Below are positions 11,791 through 16,678 of a DNA stretch of 16,678 nt, in pieces. The DNA is from Solirubrobacterales bacterium (GTDB lineage: Bacteria > Actinomycetota > Thermoleophilia > Solirubrobacterales > Solirubrobacteraceae). A model generated the notes under the pieces. The model had not been told where the DNA came from. It did not search any database and was given only the letters and a program-made list of their open reading frames with translations. The DNA is taken from assembly GCA_017354065.1 (NCBI GenBank), contig JAFMRN010000015.1, positions 1 to 16,678 of the forward strand. Reading direction: 5' to 3'. A program made the position numbers and the translations under genes. Every line of letters begins with the position of its first letter. Position 1 is the first letter of the stretch.

Positions 11791-11836
11791 GCTGATCGCT
11801 ACCAATTTTTACTTTGAACCGCTACACAAGTTCTGA
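11791..11836 (+). other. Short AT-rich gap between ccmC and the ccmD-like gene
   Basis: This 46-bp gap is the largest within the operon and is noticeably AT-rich (CAATTTTTACTTTGAAC). TACTTT (11810-11815) or TACACA (11823-11828, 8 bp before the ATG) could act as an internal -10 box. There is no hairpin. A secondary promoter for the ccmD-hem half of the operon is possible but not demonstrated. Confidence 0.25.
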
Positions 11837-12061
11837 ATGCCGCTGATCGCCGCCGGCCAACCGACTGACTTCGTCTCACTGCACACTGCGGTGAAGTACG
11901 TCGCGGGCGCTTACATCGTGGTGTTCGCGATCATCCTCATCTACCTGGGGATCATGGCCTGGCGCCTGGCCAACAACCAGCGTGAGCTGGCGGAGCTGCA
12001 CAAGCTGGTGGAGGAACGCGACGCTGAGGTTCCGGAGCGCGAGCAGGAGCCGGCGCTGTGA
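11837..12061 (+). CDS. ccmD: Small CcmD-like membrane protein
   Basis: The 74-residue protein has a short N-terminal stretch, one membrane segment (YVAGAYIVVFAIILIYLGIM, about residues 21-40) and a charged helical tail (NNQRELAELHKLVEERDAEV) likely to form a coiled coil. This layout, the size and the position directly after ccmC match CcmD, which helps release haem-loaded CcmE from the CcmABCD complex. The sequence of CcmD is poorly conserved, so the call rests on architecture and context. The stop overlaps the GTG start of hemA (GTGA), tying cytochrome c maturation to haem synthesis at the translational level. Confidence 0.75.
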   Translation: MPLIAAGQPTDFVSLHTAVKYVAGAYIVVFAIILIYLGIMAWRLANNQRELAELHKLVEERDAEVPEREQEPAL

Positions 12062-13425
12062 GCGAGCTGCTGTCAATCGGGGTCAGCCACAAGACCGCAC
12101 CGGTCGAGGTGCGTGAGCGCCTGGCCCTGACCGGTGAGAGCGGGATTGAGTTCGTCTCGGCGGTGCGCGGCGCGCCGGAGGTCCATGAGGTCGTCTCAAT
12201 CTCCACCTGCAACCGCACCGAGCTGTACCTGGTGGTCGGAGATCCGCTGGAGGCGGAGAGCGTGGTACTTGGCATGCTCGCCCGCCAGGGCGGGATCCGC
12301 GCGACCGAGCTGTCGGGCTCGATCTATGCCCAGCGCAACTGTGAGGCCGCGCGCCACCTGTACCGGGTGACATCGGGCCTGGACTCGATGATCGTCGGCG
12401 AGGCTGAGATCCAGGGTCAGGTCAAACGCGCTTATGAGGCTGCGCTCGCCCAGGAGACGACCGGTCCGCTGACCAACCATCTGTTTGAGGCCGCGCTCGC
12501 CACCGGCAAGCGCGTGCGGACGGAGACCGGCATCTCCTCAGGCCAGCTGAGCCTTGCAAGCGCCGGCGTGATGCTCGCGCGTGAGAGCCTTAACGGGCTT
12601 GCCGGCAAGGATGTCGTGATAGTCGGCTCGGGGGAGATGGCCGAGACCTCCGCCCGCGCGATGTCAGATGACAACGTGTCTTTGACCTTCGTCGCCGGGC
12701 GCCGCGCCTCTCGCGCGCTGGCGCTCGCCGACCGCTTCGGCGGCCACAGCGTCGGGATCGAGCAGCTTCCCGAGGTGTTGGCGACCGCGGACGTGGTGGT
12801 GTGTGCCACCTCCTCACCGCATCTGCTGATCGAGGCCGGGCCCCTGGCCGAGGTCATGTCCCACCGCGATGGCAGCCCGTTGCTGCTGGTCGACCTGGCA
12901 GTGCCACGGGACATCGACCCGGAGTGCGGCCGCCTTGATGGCGTCTCCCTGCATGACATCGATGACCTTGAGGCTGTGGTGCGGCGCAACCGTCGCGGGC
13001 GCCAGGGCGAGGCCGCCCGCGCGGAGGGGTTGATCGAGGAGGAGATCCAGCACTTTGCAAGCTGGCTTGGATCGCTTGAGGTGCGCCCGACCGTGGCGGC
13101 GCTGCGGATGCACGCGGAGGAGATCGCCCGGGGTGTGCTGGCCGAGAATGAGGGACGCTGGGAAAGTGCCTCTGAAGCGGACCTTGAGCGTGTGGACGCC
13201 GCGCTGCACGCGGTCGTCAACCGGCTGTTGCACCGCCCCACGCTGCGGATGAAGGAACTGCTGGATGACCGCGTTCACGCGCGCATGGCGCTGGTGCGAG
13301 ACATGTTCGGTCTTGAGGTCAATGACGACCGTGCGATCGACTCCGCGCCGGTCGATGTTGAGGCCATAGCCGAGATCCGGCAGCTGCCGGAGGCCGCCAA
13401 CGCCCCGCAAAACTCCCGCGACTGA
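12058..13425 (+). CDS. hemA: Glutamyl-tRNA reductase
   Basis: The 455-residue protein reduces glutamyl-tRNA(Glu) to glutamate-1-semialdehyde with NADPH, the first committed step of the C5 tetrapyrrole pathway. The N-terminal catalytic domain shows LLSIGVSHKTAPVEVRERLA (4-23), the nucleophile C51 in SISTCNRTELY (48-58), H100, and GLDSMIVGEAEIQGQVKRAY (107-126). The NADPH-binding domain follows with VVIVGSGEMAETSARA (186-201), and VDLAVPRDIDPE is the linker motif. The C-terminal dimerisation domain (LLHRPTLRMKELL) is complete. The start is the GTG overlapping the ccmD stop; the family N-terminus fits it exactly. hemL, the next enzyme, is not in the window. In many bacteria HemA is controlled by haem-dependent proteolysis; nothing in this sequence settles that. 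Confidence 0.95.
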   Translation: MSELLSIGVSHKTAPVEVRERLALTGESGIEFVSAVRGAPEVHEVVSISTCNRTELYLVVGDPLEAESVVLGMLARQGGIRATELSGSIYAQRNCEAARHLYRVTSGLDSMIVGEAEIQGQVKRAYEAALAQETTGPLTNHLFEAALATGKRVRTETGISSGQLSLASAGVMLARESLNGLAGKDVVIVGSGEMAETSARAMSDDNVSLTFVAGRRASRALALADRFGGHSVGIEQLPEVLATADVVVCATSSPHLLIEAGPLAEVMSHRDGSPLLLVDLAVPRDIDPECGRLDGVSLHDIDDLEAVVRRNRRGRQGEAARAEGLIEEEIQHFASWLGSLEVRPTVAALRMHAEEIARGVLAENEGRWESASEADLERVDAALHAVVNRLLHRPTLRMKELLDDRVHARMALVRDMFGLEVNDDRAIDSAPVDVEAIAEIRQLPEAANAPQNSRD

Positions 13426-14259
13426 ATGCGAATCGGAACGCGCGGCAGTGCCCTGGCGCTGGCCCAAGCCGAATCAGTCGCCGCGCGGCTGGCCGACGCC
13501 GAGCTGGTGGTGATCTCCAACCCCGGGGACCGCGGTGACGCGGTCGGGGACAAGTCCCGCTGGGTTTCAGCGCTGGAGGAGGCGCTGCTGGCCGGGGAGA
13601 TCGACGTGGCCGTGCACTCAGCCAAGGATGTGCCCGGCGAGCTGGCTCCGGGCACCGTGCTGGCCGGCGTACCGGCCCGCGAGGACGCGACGGACGTGCT
13701 GATCGGAACCCTTGGGGCGCGTGTCGGGACCGCATCCCTGCGCCGTGCGGCGCAGCTGCGGGCGCTGGACCCCGAACTGGAGCTGGTGGAGATCCGCGGC
13801 AACGTCGACACGCGGCTGCGCAAGCTGGACGCCGGCGAGGTGGACGGCCTGGTGCTGGCTGCCGCGGGGCTCACGCGCTTGGGTCTGGCGCGCTCCTTCC
13901 AGCCGCTGGAGCTGGTCCCGGCTCCGGGTCAGGGCGCCCTGTTGTTACAGACACGTGTCGGCTTCCCGGTGCCGGATATCTCCGACGTGGGGGCGTCAAT
14001 CTGCGTAACGGCCGAGCGGATGCTCGCGCGCCACCTGGGCGCCTCCTGCAACACGCCGATGGGCGCCAGCGCGCGGATCGCCGACTGCGGGGACCTGGAG
14101 TTGACCGGCTGGGTGGGCCTGCCAGACGGGTCTGAGTGGATCCGTGACGCGGTCTCAGGCCCGGCTGAGACGGTCGCCGACGAGCTGGCGGAACGGATGT
14201 TGTCCGTCGGCGCGCAGCAGCTGCTGGCGCGTGCCGAGCAACAGGCGGGCGCGCAGTGA
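13426..14259 (+). CDS. hemC: Hydroxymethylbilane synthase (porphobilinogen deaminase)
   Basis: The 277-residue enzyme polymerises four porphobilinogens to hydroxymethylbilane. It starts with RIGTRGSALALAQAESVA, has GDKSRWVSALEEALLAGEID (41-60), the catalytic Asp D68 in HSAKDVP, the substrate-binding GTASLRRAAQL (101-111) and RGNVDTRLRKLD, and the dipyrromethane-anchoring cysteine C208 in GASCNTPMGASARI. It is somewhat shorter than the roughly 310-residue E. coli protein, mostly in the C-terminal domain. The ATG directly follows the hemA stop (TGAATG), and its own stop overlaps the next GTG, so translation is coupled on both sides. Confidence 0.95.
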   Translation: MRIGTRGSALALAQAESVAARLADAELVVISNPGDRGDAVGDKSRWVSALEEALLAGEIDVAVHSAKDVPGELAPGTVLAGVPAREDATDVLIGTLGARVGTASLRRAAQLRALDPELELVEIRGNVDTRLRKLDAGEVDGLVLAAAGLTRLGLARSFQPLELVPAPGQGALLLQTRVGFPVPDISDVGASICVTAERMLARHLGASCNTPMGASARIADCGDLELTGWVGLPDGSEWIRDAVSGPAETVADELAERMLSVGAQQLLARAEQQAGAQ

Positions 14260-15731
14260 CCGTGTACCTGGTCGGCGCCGGTCCCGGGGACCCGGAGCTG
14301 ATGACCAAGCGCTCACTGGACCTGATCGCAAGCGCCGACGTGATCATCCACGATCGCCTGATCCCCGACGGTGCGCTGAGCGGCGCCCGTGGCGACGCTG
14401 AGCTGGTGTTCGTCGGCAAGCAGGGCGGCGGCGAGCAGATCCCCCAGAGCGAGATCGACCAGCTGTTGGTGAGGCACGGCCAGAGCGCCGAGACCGTCGT
14501 GCGCCTGAAGGGCGGCGACCCGTTTGTGTTCGGCCGCGGCGGTGAGGAGGCAGAGGTGCTTGCCGGCGCCGGAATCGCCTTTGAGGTCGTGCCCGGCGTC
14601 ACCGCCGGGATCGCCGCCCCGGCTTATGCCGGGATCCCGGTAACCCACCGCGACTCCGCTTCCTCCGTGGCGTTCCTCACCGGCCACGAGGATCCGACAA
14701 AGCCGGAGAGCGCCCTGGACTGGGAAGCGCTCGCCGCGTTCCCCGGGACCCTGTGCGTGTACATGGGCGTGCGCCAGCTGGAGGGCATCACCCAGCGGCT
14801 GATCGAGGGCGGCCGTCCCAGCGACCAGCCGGCGGCGTTGATCCAGCGCGGGACCTGGCCCGGTCAGCGGACGCTGGTCGGAACGCTTGGGACGATCCAT
14901 TCGCTGGCGGTGGCTGAGCGCTTCGGCGCGCCGGCTATCGCGCTGTTCGGCCCGGTCGCGGCGCTGCGTGAACGGATCGCCTGGCTTGAATCAAGGCCGC
15001 TGTATGGGGTCAGCGTGGCGGTCACCCGCGCCCGCGCGCAGGCCGGCAAGCTCGGTGGCCGGCTCCGCGCGCTTGGCGCGACCGTGATCGAGGCACCCGT
15101 GATCCGCACCGAACAGATCCCGGGTCCCGCACCGGATTTGGAGCGCTATGACCTTGTGGTTCTGAGCAGCCCGAACGGCGTGGCGGGGCTGTTCGCGCGT
15201 CTGTCCGCGGAGGGACGCGATGCCCGCGCTTTTGCCAACACGAAGGTCGGGGTGGTCGGCGGCATCACCGAACAGGCGCTGGCCCATCAGGGGATCCGCG
15301 CGGACTACGTTCCGCGCCGCTGGGCCGGCGAGGAGCTGGCGACCCTGCTGGTGGATGTCCCGCTTGAGCGGGTGCTCGTGGCCGGCGCCAAACACGGCCG
15401 TGAGACCGTCACCGACGCGCTGCGCGCACGCGGTGTCGAGGTTGACGTGCTGGCGCTGTATGAGACCGTTGTCGAGCCGCTCGATTCCGAGCGGTTGGCG
15501 GCCGTCAACGCTGCCGACTACGTGACCTTCGCGTCCGCCTCATCGGCCCGCAACCTGGCCGCGGCGGGGTTTGAGGGCGTCGGCCCGCGGCTGGTCAGCA
15601 TCGGTCCCGCCACCTCTGAGGTGGTGCGCGAGCTCGGCTGGGACGTGGCCTCCGAAGCGACCGAGCAGCATGATCTTGACGGCTTGATCGCAGCGCTCCT
15701 GGATGACGTGAAACGCCCGCGTCAATCCTGA
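14256..15731 (+). CDS. cobA-hemD: Fused uroporphyrinogen-III C-methyltransferase / uroporphyrinogen-III synthase
   Basis: The 491-residue protein joins two enzymes. Residues 1-245 are an SAM-dependent uroporphyrinogen-III methyltransferase (SUMT): VYLVGAGPGDPELMTKRSL (3-21), RLKGGDPFVFGRGGEE (84-99), VVPGVTAGIAAPAYAGIPVT and a YMGV motif. Residues about 248-485 are uroporphyrinogen-III synthase: VSVAVTRARAQAGKLGGRL, DLVVLSSPNGV, TFASASSARNL and GPATSEVVRELG. The HemD half closes hydroxymethylbilane to uroporphyrinogen III and the CobA half converts it to precorrin-2, the entry to siroheme and cobalamin. The fusion is common in actinobacteria and Firmicutes. The GTG start overlaps the hemC stop. 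The last 10 bp overlap the convergent alpha-galactosidase gene, leaving no room for an intergenic terminator. Confidence 0.93.
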   Translation: MTVYLVGAGPGDPELMTKRSLDLIASADVIIHDRLIPDGALSGARGDAELVFVGKQGGGEQIPQSEIDQLLVRHGQSAETVVRLKGGDPFVFGRGGEEAEVLAGAGIAFEVVPGVTAGIAAPAYAGIPVTHRDSASSVAFLTGHEDPTKPESALDWEALAAFPGTLCVYMGVRQLEGITQRLIEGGRPSDQPAALIQRGTWPGQRTLVGTLGTIHSLAVAERFGAPAIALFGPVAALRERIAWLESRPLYGVSVAVTRARAQAGKLGGRLRALGATVIEAPVIRTEQIPGPAPDLERYDLVVLSSPNGVAGLFARLSAEGRDARAFANTKVGVVGGITEQALAHQGIRADYVPRRWAGEELATLLVDVPLERVLVAGAKHGRETVTDALRARGVEVDVLALYETVVEPLDSERLAAVNAADYVTFASASSARNLAAAGFEGVGPRLVSIGPATSEVVRELGWDVASEATEQHDLDGLIAALLDDVKRPRQS

Positions 15732-16678
15732 GCGGTCACCCTGATCAGGGCGACGCCGTGGGAAGGCACGTTCTCATGAATCGTCCCGGTTGTTTGCGAG
15801 GACTTGCCGCTCCAGAGATCCGTCACGGTGTAGTGGCTGGCCTGCGGGAGGCCCAGAGCTTGCGTGGATGTCGTGACCGTGGTACCGCTGCTGCCCGTGT
15901 CGAACAGTCCGGCGACCGTCACTCCCGCCTGCTCGGTCTTGGCGAAGACCTGCTCAGTGGAGGTCTGCGCCAAGCGGGTGGCGTCGATCCCGTCCTGGTC
16001 GACCCCGATCACCGCCTGGTTCTTCAGCAGCGCCAGGTCCGCCGGATCCAGCTTGGTGAGGTCTGTGCCCAGCAGCAGCGGGGATGAGGCGAGCGCCCAG
16101 AGGCTGAGCTGGGACTTCCTCTCCGCGGGTGTAAGCCCGTCGTTGTTCCCGTTGCCAATCTCGATCGAGTCGTAGTCGTTGTAGCCCCCGGGCCCGCCGT
16201 ACGGCGCCCAGGCTGCGGCCTGGTCGAACCTGGCTGAGACGTGGGTCCAGTCGGTGAGGGGGTAGACGGCGTCGTTGGGTCCGCAAGCGCACTCGACGTC
16301 GTTGCCAGTCCGCCAGCCGTTGGAGTACTGCTGCCAGGTCGCGGCGTTCTTGATGTCTAGCTGGTTGGAGAGCTCCAGATGGATCGGCCGGTGCGTCTGC
16401 TGGAGCGCTTGGGACCACGCCCGTATGTCAGGCACGTCGCTGTCGCCCACGCCGTCGATCTTCACGTAATCGACGCCCCAGTCGGCCATCTGATCGGCCC
16501 ATGAATCGACGAACTGCTGTGCGCCGGGCTTGCTGTAGTCGATTCCGACCATGCCTCCGCAGTTGTAGTTGCGCTCGCTCACCAGCGGCTCAGCGATCTG
16601 ATCTGCCGTGTAAGGCGTGCCTGCGATCCGCGTATGACGTGTGACCGCCTGCTTGGAGATGCCCGGCGTCACGTACAG
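15722..16678 (-). CDS. GH27 alpha-galactosidase-like glycoside hydrolase (partial, C-terminal part)
   Basis: The frame is open from the right edge to the TGA at 15722, giving about 318 residues; the N-terminus with any signal peptide is outside. The catalytic barrel shows GIDYSKPGAQQFVDSWADQM, VDYVKIDG with the nucleophile Asp (matching DYLKYDNC in GH27), WRTGNDVE with the acid/base Asp, GGYNDYDSIEIGNG, LTPAERKSQLSLWALASSPL, LLGTDLTKL and AVIGVDQDG. A C-terminal beta-sandwich begins about 90 residues from the end. It would hydrolyse alpha-galactosides, or alpha-N-acetylgalactosaminides as a less likely alternative, and is probably secreted. In the sequence the usual W-N-D-P-D motif is Y-N-D-Y-D and the nucleophile motif ends DG rather than DNC, so this is a diverged subgroup. 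It is unrelated to the haem operon it converges on. Confidence 0.88.
   Translation of the reverse strand: MYVTPGISKQAVTRHTRIAGTPYTADQIAEPLVSERNYNCGGMVGIDYSKPGAQQFVDSWADQMADWGVDYVKIDGVGDSDVPDIRAWSQALQQTHRPIHLELSNQLDIKNAATWQQYSNGWRTGNDVECACGPNDAVYPLTDWTHVSARFDQAAAWAPYGGPGGYNDYDSIEIGNGNNDGLTPAERKSQLSLWALASSPLLLGTDLTKLDPADLALLKNQAVIGVDQDGIDATRLAQTSTEQVFAKTEQAGVTVAGLFDTGSSGTTVTTSTQALGLPQASHYTVTDLWSGKSSQTTGTIHENVPSHGVALIRVTAQD

Noticed and set aside
12432..13241. 269-codon minus-strand open frame inside hemA
   Set aside because: The composition is Ser/Arg-rich with no domain, and it is fully contained in the complete hemA gene.
1..16678. CRISPR array, tRNA, rRNA, insertion sequence or prophage
   Set aside because: No regularly spaced repeats, cloverleaf-like elements, transposase motifs or terminal inverted repeats were seen by eye. 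The only mobile-like unit is the toxin-antitoxin pair.

Overview
The window is high-GC DNA, densely packed with genes that often share stop and start codons. Gene content and the very high G/C at third codon positions point to a high-GC actinobacterium. My best guess is a Thermoleophilia/Solirubrobacterales-type soil bacterium, because it combines a CcmABC-type haem exporter and cytochrome c maturation system with a haem operon and apparent leaderless promoters. This placement is inference, since no rRNA or other taxonomic marker is present.

Layout, left to right. (1) 1-1861, minus strand: a two-gene unit of an M20 metallopeptidase and a nicotinate phosphoribosyltransferase that runs off the left edge. 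(2) 1949-2755, plus: a HisN/IMPase-type phosphatase. (3) 2817-3178, plus: a small ArsR-type regulator preceded by a possible 8-residue leader peptide. (4) 3179-4468, plus: a palindrome-rich regulatory zone, a near-perfect sigma-70 promoter, and a group-2-like sigma factor gene with no ATG/GTG/TTG start where one is expected. The best-placed start is ACG. (5) 4477-5690: a bidirectional terminator and then rarA (AAA+ recombination factor) on the minus strand. (6) 5709-7301, plus: an aldehyde dehydrogenase whose start lies 18 bp from that of the divergent rarA. (7) 7358-8142, minus: an SRPBCC/AHSA1 protein and an ArsR regulator overlapping by ATGA, with twin operator-like palindromes upstream. 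(8) 8276-9013, plus: a precorrin-2 dehydrogenase/sirohydrochlorin ferrochelatase-type protein with a Cys-rich N-terminal extension. (9) 9014-9558, minus: a ParE/RelE-type toxin with its ribbon-helix-helix antitoxin. (10) 9634-15731, plus: one tightly coupled operon ccmA-ccmB-ccmC-ccmD-hemA-hemC-cobA/hemD. (11) 15722-16678, minus: the C-terminal part of a GH27 alpha-galactosidase, whose end overlaps the end of the haem operon.

The 8276-15731 region has a coherent purpose: tetrapyrrole synthesis and use. HemA makes the glutamate-1-semialdehyde precursor, HemC and the HemD domain make uroporphyrinogen III, the CobA domain and the precorrin-2 dehydrogenase take it to siroheme, and CcmABCD move haem for cytochrome c assembly. 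hemL, hemB and the late haem genes are not in the window.

The most unusual observations are the apparent ACG start of the sigma factor behind a textbook promoter, its altered promoter-recognition residues, the Cys-rich extension on the siroheme enzyme, the toxin-antitoxin module whose operator region sits against the haem/ccm operon promoter, and a recurring TANNNT-N7-9-start geometry suggesting leaderless mRNAs. I see no CRISPR array, tRNA, rRNA or insertion sequence. The longest stretch without an assigned gene is about 270 bp (3179-3448).
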